Shown piece by piece: positions 19,901 through 31,100 of a stretch of DNA of 64,000 nucleotides (its first letter is position 1; every line of letters starts with the position of its first letter). The stretch is from assembly GCF_028389875.1 (NCBI RefSeq), contig NC_084665.1:123212602-123276601 (forward strand), written 5' to 3'. The position numbers and the translations under genes are program-made. This DNA comes from Rhea pennata (lineage: Eukaryota; Chordata; Aves; Rheiformes; Rheidae). The notes under the pieces were generated by a model. That model searched no databases. It saw only the letters and a list, made by a program, of their open reading frames with translations, and was not told the origin of the DNA.

Positions 19901-21082
19901 GCCGTGAGCGCTGGCCAGCGACGGACGCCGTACGTCCGTCGAATAAATTCAAACTCACGACTTAAAGACCGAAAAATCAATATATTAAAAGCATAATATA
20001 TTATATATAATATATTATAACCTCGCAGGCTGTCTGCCTACAGACAAACTCTTGTTGTCCAAACCGTGGGCGTGCTGCCATCAACACCCTTCCTGTCTGG
20101 AGAAGCCATCCTAACGCACCTCGGCTCCGGCGGGAGCTGCAGTGCAGCCTTTCGGACCCAAAACGGACGGTCGGGGTGCTGAAACGCCTCTCCTTCTGCA
20201 GCCGTGGTTAGAGGCAAAGAAAGCATTTCTAGGGGGAAAGAAATATATATAAGTTTATAATCAAATCACTTCTGTAACTACAAAACCACTCTCCTCAGGA
20301 AAAAAAAAAAAAAAAAAAAAACAAACTCAGGAAACCCTTCTGCAAGATGATAAACAGAGTCTAGCGCAGTATTTAAAAATCAATCACAAGAAACTTTTGG
20401 AGAAACCACATCGTAACATACAGACGTATTTCTTTAACAATGTAAAAAGCATTTTTATTTGTGCTTTTCTGCTCCTCTTCCGAAGAGGAATGAAGTTCCC
20501 GACAGTCCCAGAAGGCCTTAAGCTCATACAGGCACTGATATTTATTCACCTTACGAGCTACATGCGAAAGTTAACAGCGGACACGCAGTTACGACTAGGA
20601 GAGCTTTCACTACTTGTCTTAATGGTATCTGGCAACTTCATTAAGGCCCTGCTATGTAAATGAGTGCCTAATGGTCAGCTGGAGCGCTAACGCACAGCGC
20701 ACATGCTGAACACTGAAAGTCAGGCTTGTCTTCCAGCTTACAGCTTCTTATGCAGTTTGTATCTTCTTTCAATTCTGTTTCTGGCTACGATTTTTACAGT
20801 TCCGGTTCTCTCCTATCAAAACATCTCCAGGATGAGCTTGGAGGCCAGCCAGGCCTTCGGAGACACGCAAGAACTGCCACGCAGCTAACCGGCGGAGCTC
20901 TTAAAAAGCACTGCTCCCTGTATTAATAAAGTCCTAAAGCAAAAAAAAAAAAAAAGAAGGGAAGAAAAATCACCTCCCACACACACTAGTCAGCAGGTAA
21001 TACTCTTCCCTGGCGCACGTAGGAAATTGCACAGATATTGCACCGCATTATTTGTGCCAGCCAGAGAAGTGTCCATGTACGA

Positions 21083-21928
21083 TGCCTCTCTTGGCTCTTT
21101 CAGCTCCAAGTTTTCCTGCCTTACCATGCAAAACACACTTAGGAAGAAACATTTAATGGTAAAACCGTAACAGTGACTCCATTAAATACTTGAAATCCCC
21201 AAATCAAACCTGAAAGGAGAGCACCATGCATGAGTCGAGCGCAACTCCGACTCATTTCTCTACCTCCTTGTTGCTGCTAAGACCCCAAACAACCCTAAAA
21301 CATTTTGCTATTTACACTTTCCTCTAAACCAGAAGAAAAAATCCTTCTGAAAGCATGTACTCTGGTTGCTTTTCACACACCAGCTAAATGAGGAACTGAT
21401 AACTAGAGATGGGGTAAAGCGGTGTCAGGAAAGGGAGTTCTTAGAAAAGAAACAGCAAAGTTGCCAAATACCACGGCAATAGCATTTCATCCTAAAACAG
21501 CTACTCCAAGTGGCTGTCCAAGTTTAAAACTGCTTTCAGCATCTATTATTAGCAGCTGACCACTTAAAATGCGAGCACCCAGCTCGGCCCTGTCCTACTC
21601 CCGCTTCGCCTGCGGCGTCTGGGCGTTACAAACGCAGGCACCTCAAAGCGATCGTGCTGGCTTGCAGAACCGCAGCGTCGCGCCCGCAGACGGACATTTC
21701 ACAACGCTCAGCAACCCCCTCCAACGCGGGGTGGCCGACCTGAGGAGCGCAGGAATACCTGCCTTTACTGACAATGAACGGATTTCCTCCCCGCTCTCCT
21801 TTCAGGTTTGATTTGGGGATTTCAGGTGTTTAATGGAGTCACTGTTACGGTTTTACCATTGCTTCTTCCTAGGTGTGTTTTGCATGGTAAGGCAGAAAAA
21901 CTGAGAGCTGAAAGAGCCAAGAGAGGCA
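21083..21928. repeat. Large inverted repeat (~140-bp arms, ~570-bp spacer)
   Basis: The left arm 21083-21222 and right arm 21793-21928 are reverse complements at roughly 90% by eye, with a few short indels. Shared blocks include CTGCCTTACCATGCAAAACACAC and GTAACAGTGACTCCATTAAA on opposite strands. Arm ends are TGCCTCTCTTGG outside and CTGAAAGGAGAGC inside. No transposase or clear target duplication was seen. The element class is unknown: a fold-back element or an inverted duplication. Confidence 0.85.
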
Positions 21929-22544
21929 CCAAGGCTGGGGCCGGCCCAGACACGACTGCTTTGGGCTCTCTGCGCCCGTCATCGCCATCTCTGGGTAGGC
22001 CAGCGCGTGCACTCACACCACCATTACGGAGAAGACCGAGACAAGGGCTATCACAGCACTACCACACCGCAGAGGCGCTCCTGAGCTCCGACTGTGGTGC
22101 ACGCAGCCGCGACACGCCACCAGAGCAAGAGCCCGCGTGCGAGGCCAGGCAAGCTTCTCCTCGGCTGAGGTCCACCGAGACGTTTCGGTGTTACCCGATT
22201 CTGCTCCTAGCGCGACCTCCTTAGGAGGCACCTGGCAAGCTTGGGGACGTGCCCACCCTTCCTCCCGAGAGGCGGGTTTGCTGCCAGCTGATGCCCACGG
22301 AAAAGCGCCGAGCCCCGCGGCAGCACGAGCTCCCCAAGGCAACGCAGCGCCGCGCGGCAGCGGTCGCAGGAGCAACGAGGGCACGTGCTGGCCAACGGGG
22401 CCTTGCTGGGACCTGGTAACTGCCGAGCCACAGCCTGACAGCAGATGTTCTGCTACTGCTGTGCTGAGCTCAGAGGCAAAACGCTGCCTGAGGAGGGGAA
22501 AAACAGACCAGAGAGACACGCGAGGTGGAGGGAGTTTGTCCTGG

Positions 22545-22550
22545 TTTATT
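22545..22550 (-). terminator. IMP3: IMP3 polyadenylation signal
   Basis: AATAAA on the minus strand, about 165 bp past the IMP3 stop. No A-tract follows, so there is no sign of a recent processed retrocopy. Confidence 0.6.
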
Positions 22551-22599
22551 TCTGGGCGGCAGCGCAGAGCCTCCGGCGCTACGCAGCCCGGAGGGCGGC

Positions 22600-23900
22600 T
22601 CGGGACGGGATGGGGAGCATCGCGGTGAGCGGCGTCTGGCGCAGGGCTGCGGTCGAGAGGGCGGCGGAGGCCTGTCTGTCCGTCCGTCCGTCCGGGCGGC
22701 GGCGGCGGCCTCTAGGCGGCCAGGTCGAAGTCATCGCGCTCCTCGTTGTAGTCGAGCACCTTGCGGCGGATGCGGGAGGCGTCGGTCCAGGTGATGAAGT
22801 CCTCCATGGCGCGGGTGACGAGGAGCGCGGGGTCGGTGACCACCTCGGGCCCCACGCGCACGTGGCCCTGCTCCACGAAGGCGACGGCGTCGCGCAGGTT
22901 CTGCGCCATGCGCAGCTTCAGCAGCAGGCAGGGCAGGCGGCGGCGGCAGAAGGCGGCGGCGGAGAGGCGCTCGCAGAGGGCCAGCGAGCGCCGCGAGCTG
23001 AGCAGCCCCATGGCGTGGAGCTTCTCGAGGAGGGCGGCGGCGCAGCGGGAGCGGAAGGCGCCGCTCGCCGGCCCCAGGTCGCGGAGGCGGCGCGCCAGGG
23101 CGCGCACGGCGCGGCTCAGCGCCCGGTAGCGCGCGTAGTCCTCCCGCCGCGCCACGCGGTAGCGCCGCAGCGCCCGCACCTCCGCCAGGCTGCCGCCCGC
23201 CGCCTCCCAGCTCACCAGCTCCAGCCGCTTCAGCAGCTTCTGCTCGTGGTACTTGAGCTTCCGCACCATGTTGCCGCCACGCCGCGCCGCGCCTCTTCCG
23301 GAGGAGGAGCAGGAGCAGCGGCAGCGGCAGCAGCGCGGTGTCCCGCCCCGCGCCGCGCCGCCCCGCTCCGCGCCGCCCCGCGCCGCGCCGCGCCGCCGAG
23401 CCCCGGGGCGGCCCGCGGGGCCGGGCGATGCCGCCCGCGCTGGGAGCCGCCGCCGCCCGCCGCAGCGCAGGCAGGTCCCGCCGCCGGCTCGCTGGGGGCC
23501 GCCCCGGCTGTTTTCGCGGTGGCCCGTAACGCCGCCGGGAGTGGGATTTATTATTATAATTTTGTTCTTTTGTTTGGTTTGGGTTTTTTTTTTTTTTTTT
23601 CGGGTTTTTCTCTCGCGCAGGTTGGCCGCGAGCGCTGAGCGCGGGGCAGCGCCGTGCCGCGACGGGCAGAGCCGGCGGCGGCCCGGGTGGGAACGGGCCG
23701 AGCCGGGAGGTCGCCGGCCCGGCACAGCGGTGCCGGCCGGGCGGTGGGCGATCGCCGCGGGAGCGGGCGACCGCCGCGGCGCGCTCGAAGCCCCGAGCTT
23801 CAGCCCGGCTCTGAGCTCGCGCCCCACGCCCGGATTTCAGGAGCAAACCTCGGGGCGGGCCACCGCACCGACCCGGCAGCCGTGGCCCGGATAAATGGAG
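22600..23900. promoter_or_regulatory. CpG island over IMP3, candidate shared promoter with the PLA2G7-like gene
   Basis: Very high GC with dense CpGs, including CCGCGC-rich simple repeats at 23280-23410. IMP3 reads leftward from it and the PLA2G7-like gene rightward, so a bidirectional promoter is plausible. A poly-T/AT tract at 23546-23600 interrupts it. Large ORFs on other frames here are GC-driven shadows. Confidence 0.6.
22712..23269 (-). CDS. IMP3: U3 snoRNP protein IMP3 (intronless)
   Basis: IMP3 binds U3 small nucleolar RNA in the small-subunit processome of the nucleolus and is needed for early 18S rRNA processing. The ORF encodes 185 residues (human about 184) and starts with the near-invariant [14 protein letters not shown]. 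Other conserved blocks are [16 protein letters not shown] (44-59), [17 protein letters not shown], an S4-type RNA-binding domain in the C-terminal half ([19 protein letters not shown]), and the end [12 protein letters not shown]. The ATG has A at -3 and G at +4; longer frame extensions upstream are GC-rich promoter sequence. Third codon positions are almost all G or C. The mammalian gene is also intronless, so lack of introns does not imply a retrocopy. Its position between ANKRD66 and PLA2G7 is not that of the human gene (15q24). Confidence 0.95.
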   Translation of the reverse strand: MVRKLKYHEQKLLKRLELVSWEAAGGSLAEVRALRRYRVARREDYARYRALSRAVRALARRLRDLGPASGAFRSRCAAALLEKLHAMGLLSSRRSLALCERLSAAAFCRRRLPCLLLKLRMAQNLRDAVAFVEQGHVRVGPEVVTDPALLVTRAMEDFITWTDASRIRRKVLDYNEERDDFDLAA

Positions 23901-24051
23901 CTGAAATCCATCCTGGCTGCCGGAGCCAGTCGTAGGGCTTCTCCAGCTGCTCTGGGAAACACCTTCGTCACCCTTCTGTTCAGACAGTAACTGCTTCCCT
24001 CTGCTTATCCCAGGGTGAGACTGCGGCATTTAAGACACTTGAGAAGCATGC

Positions 24052-24134
24052 GTGTTGGGGATGGTTCCTCCAGACCCCGAGGTGGGTGTACGGGGTGGTT
24101 CCACCAGACCCCGAGGTGTCTGTTGGGGATGGTT
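24052..24134. repeat. Imperfect ~34-bp tandem repeat, 2.5 copies
   Basis: Units 24052-24084, 24085-24118 and a partial 24119-24134 share GGGGATGGTTCC and CCAGACCCCGAGGTG. It lies in the presumed 5' region of the PLA2G7-like gene. Confidence 0.7.
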
Positions 24135-25105
24135 AGTCCTTTCCACCGGCCTCTTCTGCTGTTCATTTTCTCTCCAGTAATCGAGTGTAAGTTTCTTTGT
24201 GCCTCTGGGAAAAATGGCTGCTGTTTTTTTTTGTTTTGTTTTGTTTTAATCTTCTGCACGAGATCCTTCTCCACCAGATGTGTATACCAGTTTTGTTTAC
24301 CAAGGAGTTGTGAGGACTTGCCTCTGTGCCATTCATATTAGGAGCAGCTTTCGCTCGTAGCCTGGGTGGGAGGGAACTGTCTTCTCATCTGAAACCCGCT
24401 GCTCTCAGGCTTGTGCTTCCCTGTTTGTGTCTGATAAGTGAGATTTCCTGCTGCCATGCTCCACAGCAACATTATCTTCTCAGTGCCGCCTCCAGATCCT
24501 TAGAGAAACATTTCCTCCCTGTTGACACTATTCTAAGCTAGCCAGAGCCCAGGGGAGGAAAGATTTGTAACTTTGCATTTAAATAAGTGCATTAAAAACT
24601 CCAAAAGGCTGCCAGTAAAAAGTTCTGTTTTTTGTAAGGACAAAAGGACGCTAAGTACAGGCAATTTTTCTCTGCTGAGCAATGCACACTTAAAGCATCT
24701 GAAAACATATCTCCTTATACTATTGTGTTGTGGCAGGACAGGCCCTGTTAATGCTGCAGTCATTTGCTAAATGGATTGAAGAAAACCTCAAGCTGAAATT
24801 CTGGGAGAATGGAAGTGGGTTGAGTGTTATCACTTGAGTTTGATTTTTTTTTCTCCACAGTATTGAGACCAAAAGCCTTTCTACTTGGTGTATTTTCAAG
24901 AGCAGCATGCTGCCTGATCCTCAGGACTAAGGAAATTATTTCATAGAGCAAGTAGATTGGATGACTCGAGCTTTCAGATCTCTGTTTCTCATAAACCTTT
25001 GACTTTCTTAGTCTGGACCTTTAGCACACTGCATTTTTTTTCAGTTTAGATGATCTGACCATAAATGTCAGGCCACTGAAGTCTCTTATTTGTGTTCTTC
25101 CCCAG

Positions 25106-28100
25106 GTTTGTCAGTTAAGGTGCCAAAAGAAATGGGGACCAGCAACACTGAGAAGTTCTATAGGATCCCTGAAGGAAAAGGACCACATTCTGTTGGATGT
25201 ACAGACCTGATGACTGAAAATGCAACTGAGGTAAAGCCATCAATTCTTCCTCTTGATATAAGCCACAACATTGGACTGACAACTTTTTGTAGTTTTAGAG
25301 ATGAATTAAAGAGGAGGCCTTGTTTGTTTGCAGAGGCACTACATGATTCATGCTCACACAGCCAAGAGTGATTTCTCTGCACTCCATCCCAAAGCAGGAC
25401 GTGTACTGGGCACAGTTGAGGAAATAGCACGTCTCCAGGATCTGACTGAGAGCGTGCCAAACTGACTCATGGCACAGGCATGCCATGGACCAGTCTATTT
25501 AACAGTTCAATCTTATCAAATTCTGATGCCTAGGAGCATTTCCTGGCTTGGTTAAATTTACAAGCATAGATACAGCCTGAAAGTTACTTCCTCCCTCACC
25601 TCGTATCCTTGCCTTCTGATCTCCGTAGGCAAGATACCACAGTGAAACCATGTCTTCTTGGGACGCAGAGGATTCCTCACATATACTGCAGAGTTCCCTT
25701 CATTTGGCTTTCAGGGAGACTCTGCACTCAGTTTCCATGACTGTATCTATTCTCGTCACAAAGATCCTAACAGGATTTGTAAGGGCCGGGTAAAGAGTAT
25801 ACATAGTGTTTCAGCTGCAGGGTAAAACATGAGATGTCTTAGGGAAATTGTAACTATCTGTAAAACAACAGGATGTTAATTCTGCTATTGGTTAGTGCCG
25901 TAATGGGGAGGTACCATGATAAGAAGATGGGAAAAGTAATAGCTAGCTTATGAGCTTGCTTGTGGGTTTCCGTTTCAAATTCTCTTGCTTCTTCATTTTC
26001 CTACGAGAACACGGCTGCATTTGCACTGTGGTTTTACTCTTCAGGCTAGCTAGGTATAGTGGAATTTGCGATTGGTTTGCACTGGTTATTCGTATATTTT
26101 TCTTTGCTCCCCTGTGCTTACTTTGTACGAGCACAAAGAAATGATTAGTCTCTCTCTGAAATCAGGCCATGTGTTTTTATTAAATAAGGAATCCACATAG
26201 TTACAGTTCCATAACGGATTCATGATGAAGTTCTTTTCCTTGCTAGTAAACAGTCCCTGTGAATTTCTCCAGGTGACTAGCTATTCGGGGATCAAGATAA
26301 TATAATTACCAGCATAGATAAAGGTTTTATGCTTTCTTCTTATCAATGTATACAAGTACCTGAAGGGAGAGTGCCAATGGGATGGGGACAAACTCTTTTC
26401 AGTTGTCCCGTGTGACAGGACAAGAGGCAATGGGCAGGAATTGAAGCACAGGCAGTTCCGCCTGACCGTGAGGGGGAATTTCTTCCCCGTGAGAGTGACG
26501 GAGCACTGGACCAGGTTGCCCAGAGAGGTTGTGGAGTCTCCTTGTCTGGAGATCTTCAAGGCCCGCCTGGATGCAATGCTGTCTAACGTGCTCTAGGTGA
26601 CCCTGCTGAGCAGGAAGGTTGGACTAGATGATCTCCCGAGGTCCCTTCCAACCTTACTGATTCTATGATTCTTTAAGGGTCTTTGTGTCAAGGATTGATT
26701 TAAATCTGTTAATGGAAACAAGGTTTATTAAACAAGCTTTTGGTACACATCATGTATGAGACAGATAAACTAGTATTTGAGGAATGTGATTTTATTTCAA
26801 AGCTTATTTTAAGTATTGTTCTTTTTGATTTTCTTGACTTATTTGCAGTTTTAATTTCCTTAAACAAAAAAAACAGTTAGAGCCAGAAAGTGAATTCTAA
26901 TAGTGTGTTGCAAATTCCCTTGCAAAAGTAAAAATGCAAATTACACATACTTCATCTGCTGGGAGATCTCCTTTATGCTCTGCACACTGGGACATTGTTG
27001 TGGTCCGTATAGAAAAATATTGGCAAGGGGGAATGGAGAGTCCACTTGACTGTGGAAAGCGTGCTTGGTTTACAAGAAGACTTGGACAGAAAGGGAAGAT
27101 TGAAACCCATAATAGGAAATGGAGACAGATAAACTGCTGGTAATAAAATTGTGTTTAGAGAGATGGGCCACTACAAACCTATAAACATTTTGATAAGAAG
27201 AGGGTGGTGGGAAAAGAATGTATTATGCTGTTTTGCTCTGCAACTATCAAAGTGCTTTACTGACAATAGAAATATCCTTTTGCTTAGTTTAGACACTCTT
27301 ACCATGAATTTATTCCATGTGCACAGGAGCTGACTGCCTTTGACTCTGCCCACACCTTGTCTACTAGACCACACTTCCAAGTAAAATCAGTCATGCTAAC
27401 CTGGTGGAAAAATATATTCGGGGGGGTTAGTTAACTTTTTCCCCTGTTTAACAAGCTGAATTGGCTCAGCAATGGCTTCAAGTGACCCAGTGATGCAAAG
27501 AAAGCAAGGAGAGCTTAGAAGAAGGCTGAAGGAGACACCATCACTTCTTTTGAAGGCAGCAGACTGTTAAATTGAGTGAACTGAGTCATCAGACATAAGG
27601 GAGGCATAGTAAGAAAGACAGAGGAAAAGATTCAGCAAGATGCAGAAAGAAGTAGAGCAAAGAGGCAGTGAATGTTTGTAATCAATAAATCAATTAAACT
27701 GAGTTTTGAATTAGCCATAAGCTAACCTAGAACTCATGTACATCTCTATATGGATGCCAGCAATCTCACTACATAGGTCACTGCAGGCACAAAAAAATAG
27801 TGGCATAGGGTTGGCATCAAAGCCTGTATTGGATAAAAATTTTCTCATGAGATCCTCTTAGATCTTGAGCTGTCTTCCTTGCATCTTAAACCTTTGTCAT
27901 AGATGTTTTTGTCTTCTTCTTTCTCTGCAATACAATTTAAAAAAACTTTTTTTTTTAATTTCAGGGAAGTTTCTTGCGCCTTTATTATCCATCATGCGAT
28001 GCCACGGAAAACGAAGAGGCACCATGGATTCCAGATAAGGAATATTATCAGGGCCTTTCTGACTTCCTTAATCTGTTCCGAATTGTGGGAGAAAGGCTTT

Positions 28101-31100
28101 TCCAATACTATGTTGGTATGACTGGTTTATGTTTTTTTTTGACTAGTGCAAGGGTATGAGTTCTAGGCAGGTTGGTGGCCGCACTGCTGTCTGAGCAGTG
28201 TGTTATTGCTGCAGGACTATCAAGTAGTTTTTCCTGAAAAATTGTGTGGTTTGGGGAAAGGTTTGTGTAGAAGGTTCAATACTGAATGTGACCAGCTCCT
28301 CAGGCAGTCCCTGACTGCTGTAAATGTCAGGGTCTGGGAGATGTGTTGTAGTCAGAGTGTGGGTAAGAGACAGGAACCACTGTGGCAGGATTTAAATCCC
28401 ACAGAGAAATTTGCAAACATATAAAGGTCAGATAGAAGTTAAACTTTGAATATCAACCAGACTCGGATGCCGAACAGTTTTTGAAAATCTGTTCTCTTGG
28501 GGTTTCAAAGATACATAGACCTTATACTAGGATATGGACTGGATGAGGAGGAAAGTGTCTTCTGTCAAGTATTCATAGAATTAGATCCTCATTTGCCTTC
28601 TGCATTTTAAGATTTGGTGACTTAATTCTTCAGGTGACCTTTCAGAGATCAGTTGTCACCACTGTGGTGAGAGAAACTCCTGGGATCTCTCTCAAAGAAA
28701 CAAACGCTTTTTCTCATGTAGGTAATAATGACATGTTTTGTTTTTTGTCTAGGTTCAGTGACTTGTCCTGCAAAATCCAATGCTGCTTTCAAGTCTGGAG
28801 AAAAATACCCACTCCTCATTTTTTCCCATGGACTCGGAGCTTTTCGGTAATTCTACAGTTTGTTGACAAACTGTTTTTACTGTCTACAAAGAAAACAGCT
28901 TCCAAGAATGGTACTGAACAGCTTTTCGCAGAAGGGGTTAGATCACCATACAGTTGAAACAGCTTTTGAGAGCAGACTGCTAAGTATCAGTATGCCTCCA
29001 GTGTAATCAATGCCAGCAAATAGAAGCAGAGGCTTCGGTTTACTGATTTCTATTTCTGTTTTTTGGGGGAGGGGAGGGAGGTATTTACTGTTAAAATTAG
29101 CTAGTTAATATTTGGACAGGTCTTTGAAGCTGTAAAGCATCAATGTGCTTTTCCAATTGTTAACATTTTTTTTAAACAGATACTAAGATTTTTTTTAAAC
29201 AGATACTGAGATAGTAACAAGGTACTGTGGAACAGTAAGCGTAGAAGACGCTTACATGACTGGCATACAAAAGCATGTATGGCTGGCAAATTAAAACAAG
29301 AAACATTGAAATACAGCTAGCACATACGTGACTTAGTCAACGTTTACAGAACCATGTAAAAATAATTATGTTGCGTGTGTATAACCAGAGTGTGGTTTTA
29401 ATTGCAGGACTATTTATTCTGCTATTTGCATTGAGATGGCTTCCCAAGGTTTTATAGTTGCTGCTGTGGAGCACAGGCATGTATACTGCATACCTTTGAG
29501 TTTTAATTGAAACAAACTTTTTCATATGGTTCTACTGCTGTGATTTCATCTTGTCAGCAAAGTCTGAGATCTTATGTTTAAAAAATAGTTGCTTTGACTA
29601 AAGAGGGTTCATTTTTCTCAACAATAGCCGTAATTAAAAAGGGGCAGAATATGACGTTACTTGTAGATTTTTTTTAAAAAAAAGCAAAACTAATATAGCC
29701 TTCAAATTCCCTTGTATTTAGCTCAACTTTTAGCTAAACAAAGGGAAATTAATTTGAAGTCTATGACTGAAAAGACCTGTCATAGGTATCATTTGTCATT
29801 CTTAAAGCATACTATTTTTCTCTTTTATTATTAGAACCTGGAGGATAGAAAGGTTGAGGGACTTTTGGTGGGGTTAATTCCTTATTTAGAATCTCTTGTC
29901 TACATCACTTATAACTGCAGTAGCACTAAATTGCGAGCCTGCATTTCTTAAGACTTCAAATGATTTCCCTCAAACCAAATGGAATATATCTTCAGAAATA
30001 ACCTTTTGTCTGTATTACAGAGATGAATCAGCTTCAGCAACATATTACTGTAAAAGAAAGTCTGTTTCTGAGCCACAGGAAGAGTCCACATTGAACATGG
30101 AAAAGGAGTGGATCTACTACAGGAAACTGAAGTCTGGAGAGGAAGAACGATCTTTGCGTCACAAGCAGGTACTCATCACAGATCTGTTCTCTACGAGGTC
30201 AGGCGGGAACGGTGTGCGTTTAAGACTGATGAAAGCTAGGACACTCACTCCTTTTGGTTAGATTTGCAGGTCCTCTGTCAGCATAGCTGTGGATCAAAAG
30301 CACGAGTATGATTCGTAACTGATGAAGCTGTAGTGGCAAAAGCCCTGAGTGCAGATAGAGTCATCCCTTTCCATGAGCAAAATGAGTAATATTGGCCAAA
30401 CGTAGAAGTGGAGGGGGAAGTAGCTTGTATGCAGGAGTATTGGAATACTTGGACAGGGAGGTTCTTCCATGTAGAAGTTTATATTGACACCAAATACTTC
30501 TTTAACATGACTTAGCAGATACAAAAATGCACAGAAGCCCTATAGTCCTGAAAATGTGAACATCAACAACAGCTTTCTTCATAGCATAATCTGCTTCCTC
30601 GGTGAAGTTTTCCCATGAGGTTGCAATGTCATGCTTAGGCAGCTCTGGCTGTTTCTTCTTTGTGTTACATGTTGTTCTTTAAGTGATATGGAGTTGAATT
30701 CAAATGTCTGTGTGGCCTTGGGCCTGCTTTAGCTTTATTTTATTTACTATTGCATAGCAGGGTGAATCATTTCTGCTCTAAGGGGAATGATTGCTTCATC
30801 ATCTTCAATACACTTTAACCCAGTTTATAGCTATGTAAACAAATGCAGACTTGCTGATTATATGCAGCATCCATACTAGACATGATACAGCAAAACTGAC
30901 AAGCTCTTCCAAGCACAGACTTGCCCTTTGAAATATGGGAGTATTTTTTTTCCACCCAATCCAAGCCCATCAAAAGCCCGGGGAGTGTTTCTTTTTATCT
31001 CACTAGGCCATAGAGACACCAGTACAAGTGACCTTTCCTGTGTCCATGCAACATCCTACTTAGGAACCTAAATTGATAATGTTTGAGCTTATAAATAACC

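Noticed and set aside
22445-24029. Very long ORFs on both strands around IMP3 (up to 432 codons)
   Set aside because: They are alanine/arginine/proline-rich frames produced by GC bias. Only the frame at 22712-23269 matches a known protein; the rest are its shadows or promoter sequence.
24015-24770. Possible PLA2G7 signal-peptide exon
   Set aside because: Candidate ORFs with hydrophobic stretches lack a donor in the required phase and do not resemble the family leader.
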